Assembly (NCBI RefSeq): GCF_026339995.1 | Contig: NZ_JAPEPT010000006.1 | Span: forward strand, 186,001 to 250,000 | Source: Streptomyces sp. NBC_01481 | GTDB taxonomy: Bacteria > Actinomycetota > Actinomycetes > Streptomycetales > Streptomycetaceae | Direction: 5' to 3' | DNA: 64,000 nucleotides | Shown here: one piece after another, positions 23,630 to 32,112 of the stretch | Position numbering within the stretch: position 1 is the stretch's first letter | Layout of the letters: every line of letters begins with the position of its first letter | Notes under the pieces: model-generated | Seen by the model: the letters and a program-made list of their open reading frames with translations, nothing else | Told to the model about the DNA's origin: nothing | The model's database searches: none | Translations under genes and position numbers: made by a program

Positions 23630-25378
23630 GCCCGGCACCGGCTCGTCGTTGTCGCCGCCCTTGATGTAGACGTCGCTGACGAGGACATCGGCGTTCCCGC
23701 TGTCGTCGTCGGTCTTGGCCCACCAGACGTTCGTCCACTGGCCGTAGGTCTCGCGGCGGCCCAGATTCTGCTGGCAGTAGAAGTAGTTGGTGCCAGCGTT
23801 CAGCGTGCCCACCCGCGTGCCGGACGCGGTGTACGAGTTCGCGGTGCGCCAGACCTCGCAGTTGTACTTCCCGGCGCCGATCGCGTGGCAGGCGGCCGCG
23901 GGGGTCGGGGCCGGACCGCCGCCGGTCGTCGAACCGCCGCCCGTGGTCGTGGTGCTGGAGCCGCCGGTCGACCCATTGGTGGTGCCCGAGGATCCCCCGG
24001 TGGCCGAACTGCCGCCCGTGGTACCCGAGTCGGAGCCTCCGGAGACCGTGCCCGGCGCCGGCGGCTTCGCTGACGGCGAGGCCGACTTGGTGGCGCCCTT
24101 GTCGGTGGGCTTGCCGCTCGGGCTCTGCTTCCCGTTCGTGGGGCTCCCGCCGGGCTCCCCGGGTGCGCTGGAACCGGCGGCCGGGCTCTCGCCCCGGCCG
24201 CCCGCGAGCTCGCTGCCCTTGGTGCCGTCCCCGCCCCGGCCGACGAGGGCGTACGTCACGCCTCCTCCGGCGAGCAGGACGGCGAGGACTCCGGCGGCGA
24301 CCAGGGCCCGCGCTCGACCAGGGCGGCCGGACGCGGGAGCCGGGGCATGCGCGGCCGGAGCGGCGGCGGGCCCCGGCGGGGCCTGCGGCACAGCGGGCCC
24401 GAAGCCCTCGGGCCGGTGCGGCATCTCGTTGAGCTCGGTCGGCACCCGGGTCGACGGGTCCGGCGCCGGAGGCACCGCGGAACCGAGCGACACGGTCGAT
24501 GTGGCGGTGTCCTTGCCCTCGGCCACCGCGGTCAGCAGGCGGGCCGCGGTGTCCGCGTCGGGTCGCTGCGCCGGGTCCTTGTGCATCAGCTGCCGCAGTA
24601 CGGGTGCGAGCGCCGCGGCCCGGCGCGGCTCGGGCAGCGGATCCACGACGATGGCGTTCAGCGTCGACCAGGTGGAGGTGCGGCGGAAGGGGGCGGAGCC
24701 CTCGACAGCCGCGTACAGAGTCGCGCCCAGTGCCCAGATGTCCGAGGCCGGTCCGGGCGCCTGGCCCTGGGCGCGTTCGGGCGCCAAGTAGTCGAGCGAG
24801 CCGACCAGTTCGCCGCTGCGTGTCAGATGGGTGGTGGAACCGTCGCCCGGGTCGTCCATCGCGGCGATGCCGAAGTCGGTGAGCACCACCCGGCCTCCCC
24901 CATAGCCTTCGGCATGGGAGGTACCCCCACCTTCGAGCAGCACATTGCCGGGCTTGACGTCGCGGTGCAGCACGCCGGCGCGATGGGCGGCGCCCAGCGC
25001 CCCCAGCACCCTGGCGCCGATGGCGGCGGCTTCGCGCGCGTCGATGACGCCGCGTTCGCTCAGCACATCGTCCAGCGAGGGGCCGTCGATGAACTCCATG
25101 ACGATGACCGGGCGGCCCTGGTGCTCGGCGACGTCGTGGACGGCGATGACCCCGGGGTGGCGTACGCGCGCGGCGGCGCGGGCCTCGCGCTGCATACGCA
25201 CCGTCAGGTCGGCCAGTTCGGGGCCCGAGGAGTCGGTGTAGGTGCGCAGTTCCTTGACGGCGACCTCACGGCCGAGCACCTCGTCGAGGGCCCGCCACAC
25301 GACGCCCATGCCGCCGCGGCCCAGCTGTTCGATCACCCGGTAGCGGCCGGCGATCCGCTCGTTCTCCCCCGAAGACAC
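23615..25378 (-). CDS. Hanks-type Ser/Thr protein kinase with extracytoplasmic Cys-containing domain (587 aa)
   Basis: Kinase domain 12-275: glycine loop LGRGGMGVVW, Lys42 (VAVKEL), HRDVKPGN (138-143), DFG at 168-170 and APERAQG. About 15 Gly-rich residues are inserted between the catalytic loop and DFG. A Pro/Ala linker leads to one membrane helix (LVAAGVLAVLLAGGGVTYALV). Outside are a long Ser/Gly/Thr stalk and a C-terminal domain of about 90 residues with four cysteines (ACHAIG, YNCEVW, FYCQQN, LPVC), likely paired as disulfides. PASTA repeats are absent. The outer domain is likely the sensor; the ligand is unknown. Confidence 0.9.
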   Translation of the reverse strand: MSSGENERIAGRYRVIEQLGRGGMGVVWRALDEVLGREVAVKELRTYTDSSGPELADLTVRMQREARAAARVRHPGVIAVHDVAEHQGRPVIVMEFIDGPSLDDVLSERGVIDAREAAAIGARVLGALGAAHRAGVLHRDVKPGNVLLEGGGTSHAEGYGGGRVVLTDFGIAAMDDPGDGSTTHLTRSGELVGSLDYLAPERAQGQAPGPASDIWALGATLYAAVEGSAPFRRTSTWSTLNAIVVDPLPEPRRAAALAPVLRQLMHKDPAQRPDADTAARLLTAVAEGKDTATSTVSLGSAVPPAPDPSTRVPTELNEMPHRPEGFGPAVPQAPPGPAAAPAAHAPAPASGRPGRARALVAAGVLAVLLAGGGVTYALVGRGGDGTKGSELAGGRGESPAAGSSAPGEPGGSPTNGKQSPSGKPTDKGATKSASPSAKPPAPGTVSGGSDSGTTGGSSATGGSSGTTNGSTGGSSTTTTGGGSTTGGGPAPTPAAACHAIGAGKYNCEVWRTANSYTASGTRVGTLNAGTNYFYCQQNLGRRETYGQWTNVWWAKTDDDSGNADVLVSDVYIKGGDNDEPVPGLPVC

Positions 25379-25450
25379 CGCTGCCCCGATCCTGTTGCGA
25401 CTCTGGTCGCGTACAGGGTAAGGGGCAGCGGTGACAGCTTCGGGCGGTTG

Positions 25451-26749
25451 TTACTTGGCTGTGGCAGTGAGGTCTCCGCGGCGCGGCGCGGCGAATCCGT
25501 CCAGATCGGCACGGGTCAGACCGGTGAGCCGGGCCACCTCGGCCGTGTCGAGGGCGCCGCAGTCGATGCCGCGCAGCAGATAGCTGCTCAGCGCCTTGGC
25601 GGTGGCGGGCTCGTCCATGACGTCGCCGCCCGCGTGGTTGGCGTAGGCACGAAGGCGTGCCGCGGCCTGCTCGAAGCCCTCGCGGTAGAAGGCGAACACG
25701 GCGGCGTAGCGGGTCGGCAGGTGGCCGGGGTGCATGTCCCAGCCCTGGTAGTAGGCGCGGGCCAGCGCGCGGCGGGTCAGGCCGTAGTGCAGCCGCCAGG
25801 CGTCGTGGACCTTCTCGGTGCTGCCCACCGGCAGGACGTTGGTGGAGCCGTCCGACACGCGTACGCCGGTGCCCGCTGCGGCGACCTGCATGACGGCCTT
25901 CGCGTGGTCGGCTGCCGGGTGGTCGCTGGCCTGGTAGGCGGCGCTGACGCCGAGGCAGGCGCTGTAGTCGAAGGTGCCGTAGTGCAGTCCGGTGGCCCGG
26001 CCCTCGGCGGCGTCGATCATCCGGGCCACGGCCGCGGTCCCGTCGGCCGCGAGGATGGACTGGCTGGTCTCGATCTGGATCTCGAAACCGATGCGGCCCG
26101 CCTCCAGGCCGCGGGCCTTCTCGAAGGCTTCGAGCAGCCGGACGAACGCGGTCACCTGCTCCGGATACGTCACCTTGGGCAGCGTGAGCACGAGTCCGCC
26201 GGGCAGGCCGCCGGCCTCCATCAGACCGGTGAGGAAGATGTCGAGGGTACGGATGCCGCGCTCGCGTACGGCGGCCTCCATGCACTTCATACGGATACCC
26301 ATGTACGGGGCGGCGGTGCCGTTCCGGTACGCCTCGCTGATCAGCCGGGCGGCGCGGGCGGCGTGCGCGTCCTCCTCGGCGTCGCCACGGCCGCCGTAGC
26401 CGTCCTCGAAGTCGATACGCAGATCCTCGATGGGCTCGCGCTCCAGCTTGGCCCGTACGCGGTCGTGAACAGGGGCGGCGAGTTCGTCGGAGAGGCCGAG
26501 GACGGCGGCGAAGGACGCGGCGTCCGGGGCGTGCTCGTCCAGCGCGGCAAGCGCCTGGTCGCCCCAGGAGCGGATGCTGTCGGCGGCGAAGGCGTCGCCG
26601 GGTACGTAGACGGTGTGGACGGGCTGGCGCGTGCCGGGGTCTCCCGGGTAACGGCGGGCGAGCTCCGCGTCCACCGGCGCGAGGGAGGCGCTGATGCCCT
26701 CGCTGACCGCGCCGGCGAGGCTCGTTGCCACCTTCTCCTGCTGACCCAT
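25451..26749 (-). CDS. DUF6986 family protein, HpcH/HpaI aldolase or citrate-lyase-like (432 aa)
   Basis: ATG at 26749 after AGGAGGG. The sequence DLRIDFEDGYGGRGDAEED, then LTLPKVTYPEQV and IGFEIQIETSQSI, follows the TIM-barrel pattern of the HpcH/HpaI and CitE superfamily, where Glu/Asp residues hold a divalent metal for C-C bond chemistry. Streptomyces copies are often found near purine/glyoxylate genes, which are not present here. The enzyme probably acts on a CoA ester or 2-oxo acid; that remains inference. Confidence 0.75.
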   Translation of the reverse strand: MGQQEKVATSLAGAVSEGISASLAPVDAELARRYPGDPGTRQPVHTVYVPGDAFAADSIRSWGDQALAALDEHAPDAASFAAVLGLSDELAAPVHDRVRAKLEREPIEDLRIDFEDGYGGRGDAEEDAHAARAARLISEAYRNGTAAPYMGIRMKCMEAAVRERGIRTLDIFLTGLMEAGGLPGGLVLTLPKVTYPEQVTAFVRLLEAFEKARGLEAGRIGFEIQIETSQSILAADGTAAVARMIDAAEGRATGLHYGTFDYSACLGVSAAYQASDHPAADHAKAVMQVAAAGTGVRVSDGSTNVLPVGSTEKVHDAWRLHYGLTRRALARAYYQGWDMHPGHLPTRYAAVFAFYREGFEQAAARLRAYANHAGGDVMDEPATAKALSSYLLRGIDCGALDTAEVARLTGLTRADLDGFAAPRRGDLTATAK

Positions 26750-26774
26750 CCCGTACCCTCCTGTTTTCCGCTCC

Positions 26775-26792
26775 ACGGAATCAATAATCCGT
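26775..26792. promoter_or_regulatory. candidate operator upstream of the DUF6986 gene
   Basis: ACGGA (26775-26779) and TCCGT (26788-26792) form an inverted repeat around an AT-rich centre (ATCAATAA), 26 bp upstream of the start. A similar half-site TTCCG precedes it. IclR- or GntR-type repressors bind sites of this appearance. Confidence 0.4.
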
Positions 26793-26847
26793 ATAGCGAA
26801 GTTAATAGGCGGTGACTACCTGCGTCAATGGTCGCCCGAATGACGGC

Positions 26848-26880
26848 GGGGCCGCGCGGTGACCAACACCGCGCGGCCCC
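26848..26880 (-). terminator. intrinsic terminator after etfA, 14-bp perfect stem
   Basis: Arms 26848-26861 and 26867-26880 pair perfectly around the loop ACCAA. It sits 22 bp past the etfA stop on the minus strand. Confidence 0.85.
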
Positions 26881-26902
26881 GGCCGCTCAAGACATGCGCA
26901 GG

Positions 26903-27865
26903 TCAGCCCTTGCGGGTGTTGACCTCTTCGGTCAGCTGCGGGACGACCTCGAACAGGTCGCCGACCACGCCGTAGTCGACCAGGTCGAAGATCGGGGCCT
27001 CGGCGTCCTTGTTGACGGCCACGATGGTCTTCGAGGTCTGCATACCGGCCCGGTGCTGGATCGCGCCGGAGATGCCCGAGGCGATGTACAGCTGCGGGGA
27101 GACCGACTTGCCGGTCTGGCCGACCTGGTTGGAGTGCGGGTACCAGCCGGCGTCCACCGCGGCACGCGAGGCGCCGACGGCGGCACCGAGCGAGTCGGCC
27201 AGCGCCTCGATGATGTGGAAGTTCTCGGCACCGTTGACGCCACGGCCGCCGGAGACCACGATCGCGGCCTCGGTCAGCTCGGGGCGGCCGGTCGACTCGC
27301 GCGGGGTGCGGGAGACGACCTTGGTACCGGTGGCCTTCTCGGAGAAGGAGACCGAGAGGGCCTCGACGGTGCCCGCGGCCGGGGCGGCCTCCACGGCGGC
27401 CGAGTTCGGCTTGACCGTGATGACCGGAGTGCCCTTGGAGACACGGGACTTGGTGGTGAAGGAGGCGGCGAACGCGGACTGCGTGGCCACCGGGCCCTCG
27501 TCGCCGGCCTCGAGGTCGACGGCGTCGGTGATGATGCCGGAGCCGATACGGACCGCGAGGCGGGCCGCGATCTCCTTGCCCTCGGCGGAGGACGGGACGA
27601 GCACGGCGGCCGGGGAAACGGCCTCGTACGCGGCCTGCAGCGCGTCCACCTTCGGCACGACGAGGTAGTCGGCGAACTCGGGGGCGTCGGCGGTCAGCAC
27701 CTTCACCGCGCCGTGCTCGGCGAGGGCGGGGGCGGTGGCCTCGGCGCCGGAGCCGAGGGCGACGGCGACCGGCTCGCCGATGCGGCGGGCCAGGGTCAGC
27801 AGCTCCAGGGTGGGCTTGCGGACGGCGCCGTCCACGTGGTCGACGTAGACGAGAACTTCAGCCAT
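26903..27865 (-). CDS. etfA: electron transfer flavoprotein, alpha subunit (320 aa)
   Basis: EtfA/FixB: N-terminal AANH-like domain (VLVYVDHVDG) and a C-terminal FAD domain with the signature VSGGRGVNGAENFHI, SRAAVDAGWYPHSNQVGQTG, SPQLYIASGISGAIQH and VAVNKDAEAPIF, which binds FAD and is diagnostic for the subunit. With EtfB it forms the soluble carrier that takes electrons from acyl-CoA and related dehydrogenases to the quinone pool. It lies 58 bp downstream of etfB on the same strand. A strong hairpin closes the operon. Confidence 0.95.
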   Translation of the reverse strand: MAEVLVYVDHVDGAVRKPTLELLTLARRIGEPVAVALGSGAEATAPALAEHGAVKVLTADAPEFADYLVVPKVDALQAAYEAVSPAAVLVPSSAEGKEIAARLAVRIGSGIITDAVDLEAGDEGPVATQSAFAASFTTKSRVSKGTPVITVKPNSAAVEAAPAAGTVEALSVSFSEKATGTKVVSRTPRESTGRPELTEAAIVVSGGRGVNGAENFHIIEALADSLGAAVGASRAAVDAGWYPHSNQVGQTGKSVSPQLYIASGISGAIQHRAGMQTSKTIVAVNKDAEAPIFDLVDYGVVGDLFEVVPQLTEEVNTRKG

Positions 27866-27923
27866 GGGATTGCTCTCCTGCGAATGCGAAGTGTCTGGGG
27901 GCGGTTGGGGAAGTGGCCGAAGC

Positions 27924-28709
27924 TCAGATGAACTTCTGGCTCGCGAGGAACTCTGCGAGCTGCTTGCCGCCCTCGCCCTCGTCCTTGACGATCGTGCCGG
28001 CGGTACGGGCCGGACGCTCGGCAGCCGAGTCCACCGAGGTCCAGGCGCCCTCGAGGCCGACCTCGTCGGCGTCGAGCTCGAGGTCCTCCAGGTCCAGGGA
28101 CTCCACCGGCTTCTTCTTGGCCGCCATGATGCCCTTGAAGGACGGGTAGCGGGCCTCGCCCGACTGGTCCGTCACGGACACGACGGCCGGCAGGGACGCC
28201 TCGAGCTGCTCGCTCGCGGTGTCACCGTCACGACGGCCCTTGACTACGCCGTCCTCGACCGAGACCTCGGAGAGCAGCGTGACCTGCGGGACGCCCAGCC
28301 GCTCGGCGAGGATCGCCGGGAGGACACCCATGGTGCCGTCCGTCGACGCCATACCGGCGATGACCAGGTCGTAGCCGGTCTTCTCGATCGCCTTGGCGAG
28401 CACCAGCGAGGTGCCCATGACGTCGGAGCCGTGCAGGTCGTCGTCCTCGACGTGGACGGCCTTGTCGGCACCCATGGACAGCGCCTTGCGCAGGGCGTCC
28501 TTGGCGTCCTCGGGACCGACGGTCAGCACGGTGATCTCCGCGTCGTCCGCCTCGTCGGCGATCTGCAGCGCCTGCTCGACCGCGTACTCATCCAGTTCCG
28601 ACAGCAGGCCGTCGACGTCGTCGCGGTCGACGGTCAGGTCATCGGCGAAGTGCCGGTCGCCGGTGGCGTCGGGCACGTACTTCACACAGACAACGATCCT
28701 CAAGCTCAC
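27924..28709 (-). CDS. etfB: electron transfer flavoprotein, beta subunit (261 aa)
   Basis: EtfB/FixA: starts MSLRIVVCVKYVPDATGDRHF, with DEYAVEQALQIADE, TVLTVGPEDAKDALRKALSMGADKAVHV and DLVIAGMASTDGTMGVLPAILAERL, the segment that binds AMP. It is the partner of EtfA and precedes it in the operon. The upstream 189 bp hold only the promoter. Expected to function in fatty acid and amino acid oxidation. Confidence 0.95.
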   Translation of the reverse strand: MSLRIVVCVKYVPDATGDRHFADDLTVDRDDVDGLLSELDEYAVEQALQIADEADDAEITVLTVGPEDAKDALRKALSMGADKAVHVEDDDLHGSDVMGTSLVLAKAIEKTGYDLVIAGMASTDGTMGVLPAILAERLGVPQVTLLSEVSVEDGVVKGRRDGDTASEQLEASLPAVVSVTDQSGEARYPSFKGIMAAKKKPVESLDLEDLELDADEVGLEGAWTSVDSAAERPARTAGTIVKDEGEGGKQLAEFLASQKFI

Positions 28710-28898
28710 GCCGGCTCTCCTACTGCATCGTCTCTATTGAGCTGCCTTCTGTTGGCAGCATAGGCGCCTTACTGGGCGGATCCCGGTCGGGGCTGGCCGC
28801 GCACCGAACGAAATATTACTCGTCAGTACACCCAGCTCCTTCCCCATATGCAAGCGCTTAGTACTGTGACCTTGCCAACGCTGCGTAACCGGAAAGTC

Positions 28899-29405
28899 TC
28901 ACTCCCTGAGGGCATTGAAACGTCCTTGGTGATAGAGCAGCGGACGGCCGGCTCCCGCGGGGTCGCCGACGACGGCCTCGGCGATCACGATGCGATGATC
29001 CCCGGCCGGGACACGGTTGATGATCCGGCACACCAGCCAGGCCAGTACGCCGTCGAGAACGGGCACGCCTTCGGGGCCGGTGCGCCAGGAGGTCTGCGGA
29101 CCGAAGCGGTCGGCGCCGCTGCGGGCGAAGGTGGCGGCCAGATCGCGCTGGTGCTCGCCGAGTATGTGGACGCCTATGTGCTCGGCCCGGGCGATGACCG
29201 GCCAGCTGGAGGACGAGGCCCCCACCCCGAAGGAGATCAACGGGGGCTCGGCGGCTACAGAGTTCAGAGACGTGGCGGTGAATCCGACGGGGTTCTCACC
29301 CTGGGCGGTGATCACCGCGACGCCCGCGGCATGCTGCCGGAAGACGGAGCGAAGCAGGTCGGGAGAGGCCAGCTGAGGAGTGCCGAGTTCGGGCGAGGCC
29401 GTCAT
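28899..29405 (-). CDS. flavin reductase family protein (168 aa)
   Basis: A flavin reductase-like FMN-binding barrel: FRQHAAGVAVITAQGENPVGFTATSLNSVAAEPPLISFGVG, then HIGVHILGEHQRDLAATFA and the late strand GDHRIVIAEAV. These proteins supply reduced FMN to two-component monooxygenases or bind flavin themselves. Upstream on the same strand are a short leader peptide of the VDLxR type and a thioredoxin-like gene, which suggests a tie to sulfur or thiol metabolism. Confidence 0.88.
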   Translation of the reverse strand: MTASPELGTPQLASPDLLRSVFRQHAAGVAVITAQGENPVGFTATSLNSVAAEPPLISFGVGASSSSWPVIARAEHIGVHILGEHQRDLAATFARSGADRFGPQTSWRTGPEGVPVLDGVLAWLVCRIINRVPAGDHRIVIAEAVVGDPAGAGRPLLYHQGRFNALRE

Positions 29406-29447
29406 GGTGTCCTTCTGGAGGGATGCGAGCGGGGCGGCGGTGGCTGT

Positions 29448-29528
29448 TCACACAGCCGGACAGCGCGCGCTCGCGTTCCGGGCGAGGTCCACATGAGCCC
29501 GCCCGTGGAGAAGGAGTTCTGAAGGCAC
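29448..29528 (-). CDS. putative regulatory leader peptide (about 26 aa)
   Basis: The frame ends HVDLARNASARCPAV then stop, 42 bases before the flavin reductase start. The HVDLxRxAS/AxxC ending is the hallmark of short leader peptides found upstream of sulfur-assimilation and redox genes in Streptomyces, where translation over Cys codons is thought to set downstream expression. A GTG at 29528 gives 26 residues; an in-frame ATG at 29549 would add seven. The start is uncertain because no strong ribosome site is seen. Confidence 0.6.
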   Translation of the reverse strand: MPSELLLHGRAHVDLARNASARCPAV

Positions 29529-29600
29529 TGCGTCAGCGTGACGATGCATGGCGGGTGCAGTCAAGCGCGTTCCACGATGTGCGACACGTGTCACGGGGCG

Positions 29601-30002
29601 TCACACCGCCTGCCCCAGTGCGGCGATGACATCCGCCGTGCGGGGCTGCCCCGACGCGCGGGTGACGATACGGCCGTCCGCGTCGAGCACCAGCACGGTC
29701 GGTGTCTTGAGAATGCCGAGCTCCCGGACCAGCGCCAGCCGCTCCTCAGCGTCGATCTCGACATGGGTGACTCCGTCGACCATGCCGGTGACTTCGGCGA
29801 GGGTGCGCCGGGTGGCCCGGCACGGCTGACAGAAGGCACTGGAGAACTGCACGAGCGTCGCCCGCTCGCCGAGCTCGGCACCCAGTTCGTCCGCGCCGAG
29901 CCGTCTGCCGGCATCCCGTCCGCGCACCTTCAGCCTCCCTCCGCTGCGTTGCTGCCACCCGCCGAAGGCGCTCGCCGCCGCGAGCACCACCAGTCCTGTC
30001 AT
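29601..30002 (-). CDS. thioredoxin-fold protein with membrane anchor (133 aa)
   Basis: The ATG at 30002 (MTGLVVLAAASAFGGWQQR) gives a short hydrophobic N-terminal helix that likely anchors the protein. The thioredoxin fold follows with the redox motif FSSAFCQPCRATRR, the cis-proline segment ILKTPTVLVLD and a final GQPRTADVIAAL. A CxPC-type motif and weak membrane tether are typical of this Streptomyces family, normally divergent from a DUF4395 gene. Here only the tail of DUF4395 remains on the opposite strand. Confidence 0.85.
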   Translation of the reverse strand: MTGLVVLAAASAFGGWQQRSGGRLKVRGRDAGRRLGADELGAELGERATLVQFSSAFCQPCRATRRTLAEVTGMVDGVTHVEIDAEERLALVRELGILKTPTVLVLDADGRIVTRASGQPRTADVIAALGQAV

Positions 30003-30021
30003 CCCAGACACCAGCATTCAC

Positions 30022-30153
30022 GAGACTGCAAAGAACCCCGCACCGCTCCCGCCGATCGGCTGCGCCGCCGCGTTCCTCAACGCCGTATTCGGGTACTGCC
30101 TGGGGTGTGAGCTGTTTCTGCTACTGCGCCGCGCCGCGCCTGTCCGGTCATGA
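30022..30153 (+). pseudogene. DUF4395 gene remnant (C-terminal end only)
   Basis: In one frame the strand reads AAAFLNAVFGYCLGCELFLL followed by LRRA, ending at TGA 30151-30153. This is the conserved last helix of DUF4395 membrane proteins, including the CLGCE cysteine pair. About 100 upstream residues are missing and the join falls within about 20 bp of the thioredoxin start. The intact gene is usually divergent from exactly this thioredoxin, so an internal deletion is the simple explanation. Confidence 0.7.
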
Positions 30154-30313
30154 TGTGACAAGAAGGACGTGAGAAGAATCTCGCCCGCCTCAGGCCTCAG
30201 GACTGGTCAGCACGCCGCGCATGGGGCACGATCTGCCCAATGCCGAAAACCTACGGCTGCGTAACTTCCGCCGGGAGAACCCTCCCCGGGCACAACAGAA
30301 GGGTCTTCTCCAG

Positions 30314-31036
30314 ATGGCAGAGCTCGTCTATCGGCCGGTCATCGGCGCCGCTCGAACCATGTTCAAGGCGCTGGACCTGAAGATCGACACTCAGGGTTCG
30401 GAGAACATCCCGCGCTCGGGCGGCGCTGTGCTCGTGAGCAACCACATCAGCTACCTGGACTTCGTCTTCACCGGCCTCGCAGCGCTCCCCCAGAAGCGCG
30501 TGGTGCGCTTCATGGCGAAGGAGTCGGTCTTCCGGCACAAGATCTCCGGCCCGCTGATGCGCGGAATGAAGCACATCCCGGTGGACCGCAAGCAGGGCGA
30601 GCAGGCCTACGCGCACGCGCTGGCCTCGCTTCGCGCCGGCGAGATCATCGGCGTGTTCCCCGAGGCCACGATCTCGCAGTCGTTCACCCTCAAGTCCTTC
30701 AAGTCGGGTGCGGCCCGTCTCGCCCAGGAGGCCGGCGTACCGCTGATCCCGATGGCGCTGTGGGGTACGCAGCGGATCTGGACCAAGGGCCGCCCGCGCA
30801 ACTTCAAGCGCAGCCACATCCCCGTGACGATCCGGGTGGGCGAGCCGGTGGAGGCTCCCACCGACCAGTACGCGGGCGCGATCACGCGCCGACTGCGCGA
30901 GCGGGTGCAGGAGCTTCTGGAAGCGGCGCAGCGCGCCTATCCCGTACGCCCCAAGGACGCGAGCGACACCTGGTGGGTGCCCGCGCACCTCGGGGGTACG
31001 GCGCCGACGCCCGCCGAGGTCCGCGAGGCCGGTTAG
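30314..31036 (+). CDS. 1-acyl-sn-glycerol-3-phosphate acyltransferase / lysophospholipid acyltransferase (240 aa)
   Basis: The ATG of MAELVYRPVIGAARTMFKAL is chosen; the frame is open from 30221 without support. PlsC motifs are clear: NHISYLD (motif I, His and Asp catalytic), RVVRFMAKESVFRH, GMKHIPVDR, and FPEATIS (motif III). It transfers an acyl chain to lysophosphatidic acid or a related lipid at the membrane. The TAG stop is the first triplet of repeat element B, so the native C-terminus may have been different. It is alone on this strand. Confidence 0.9.
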   Translation: MAELVYRPVIGAARTMFKALDLKIDTQGSENIPRSGGAVLVSNHISYLDFVFTGLAALPQKRVVRFMAKESVFRHKISGPLMRGMKHIPVDRKQGEQAYAHALASLRAGEIIGVFPEATISQSFTLKSFKSGAARLAQEAGVPLIPMALWGTQRIWTKGRPRNFKRSHIPVTIRVGEPVEAPTDQYAGAITRRLRERVQELLEAAQRAYPVRPKDASDTWWVPAHLGGTAPTPAEVREAG

Positions 31037-31197
31037 GTCCTGTCCGGTCGATCAGGCCGGATCAGGGAGCGGGGTCTGGCGTGGTGCATCGCAAGGCGGA
31101 GGATGGAGCCCACGCGGAGCGTAGGCGACTGACGACAACGCAGCGAGGTGCCGTGCCAGGGCTCGCGAGCCCGGCAAGATCGGCCGGACAGGACCTA
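31034..31197. mobile_element. non-autonomous repeat element B (164 bp, inverted relative to A)
   Basis: Ends TAGGTCCTGTCCGGTCGATC (31034-31053) and its inverted copy at 31178-31197 match at 19 of 20 positions. The inner 124 bp, read on the minus strand, match element A almost base for base (GCCGGGCTCGCGAGCCCTGG, CTGCGTTGTCGTCAGTCGCC, CCTCCGCCTTGCGAT), yet the ends are a different sequence. Confidence 0.85.
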
Positions 31198-31201
31198 GAC
31201 G

Positions 31202-31903
31202 TCACACCTGGGGCTGGGGCGGGTGGACCGTGATCCGCGCCCCGGGACTCAGCTTCTCCAGCGACTCGGCGAGTTCGGCGGCTGCGGCCCCGAGCTCGCC
31301 GATCGTCATGGGGGCCATGGACTCCAGCAGGAACAGCGCGTTCACGGACTGTTCGGTGAGCCGGGTCCGTACGCCCTGACGCCAGTTCCAGCGCCGGCAG
31401 GTGACGCCCTCGTCGTCGCACCAGACCACCTCGCCCGCCTCCGGATGCTCCACGGTCTCCTCGCCGCCCGCGACGGTGACGAACGGCTCGTCGCCCGTGG
31501 CGCGCAGCAGCCTCATCCCGCCCTTGATGTGGTCGGTGTCCTCACCGCCGACCGGAATCAGATGCGCGACGCTGACCGCGTTGTAGGCGTCGACCAGCAG
31601 ATTGATCCGCGGCAGGCCGCCGTCCGCGAGCGCCCGCCTGGCGAGCGCCTCGGCGGAGTTGCGGGTGCGCGACGGCTTGGCGCCGAAGGCGGCGTACGCC
31701 TCGCGCCAGGCGGCGATGTGCGGGTCCTCGTGCGGGGCGCGCGCGCCGAGCCGCTCGGCGAGCCGGCGGGCGGCGTCGTCCAGGAGCGCCGAACTGTCCG
31801 CGCTGCTGGGCCCGTTGACCAGACCGCGGGCCTCGACGGCGACGTGGGTGAAGCCGGGCGCGATCGCCCGGACCTCGTCGGACACGGTGAGCGTGAGCGT
31901 CAT
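31202..31903 (-). CDS. B3/B4 domain-containing protein (233 aa)
   Basis: From the ATG at 31903 the protein reads MTLTLTVSDEVRAIAPGFTHVAVEARGL and continues with RTRNSAEALARRALADGGLPRINLLVDAYNAVSVAHLIPVGGED, the B3/B4 editing-like fold found in PheRS beta chains and as free proteins. Free versions may deacylate mischarged tRNA or bind amino acid derivatives. It follows the threonine aldolase on the same strand, across 209 bp, and may be co-expressed with the DUF6421 run. Confidence 0.8.
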   Translation of the reverse strand: MTLTLTVSDEVRAIAPGFTHVAVEARGLVNGPSSADSSALLDDAARRLAERLGARAPHEDPHIAAWREAYAAFGAKPSRTRNSAEALARRALADGGLPRINLLVDAYNAVSVAHLIPVGGEDTDHIKGGMRLLRATGDEPFVTVAGGEETVEHPEAGEVVWCDDEGVTCRRWNWRQGVRTRLTEQSVNALFLLESMAPMTIGELGAAAAELAESLEKLSPGARITVHPPQPQV

Positions 31904-32112
31904 GATTCTTCGTGCCTCACAGTTCGGCTGGGTACAAGTTCCGGCGGATGTCCTGGCCCGGACGCCGGACCTCGGGGCGTCGAGCACGACCGGATGCGGT
32001 ACATCATAGAGCACCAGACAGTCCATCTCATTGGACCAGGTCGAACCCAAGAAAGTGGCCGACCGGAAGTCAAAGACTTTCCGGCCGGCCACATACGTGT
32101 GCAAGCTTCGCG

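Noticed and set aside
24347..26815. 822-codon open frame on the plus strand
   Set aside because: It runs antisense over the Ser/Thr kinase and DUF6986 genes and shows only low-complexity Gly/Val/Ala sequence.
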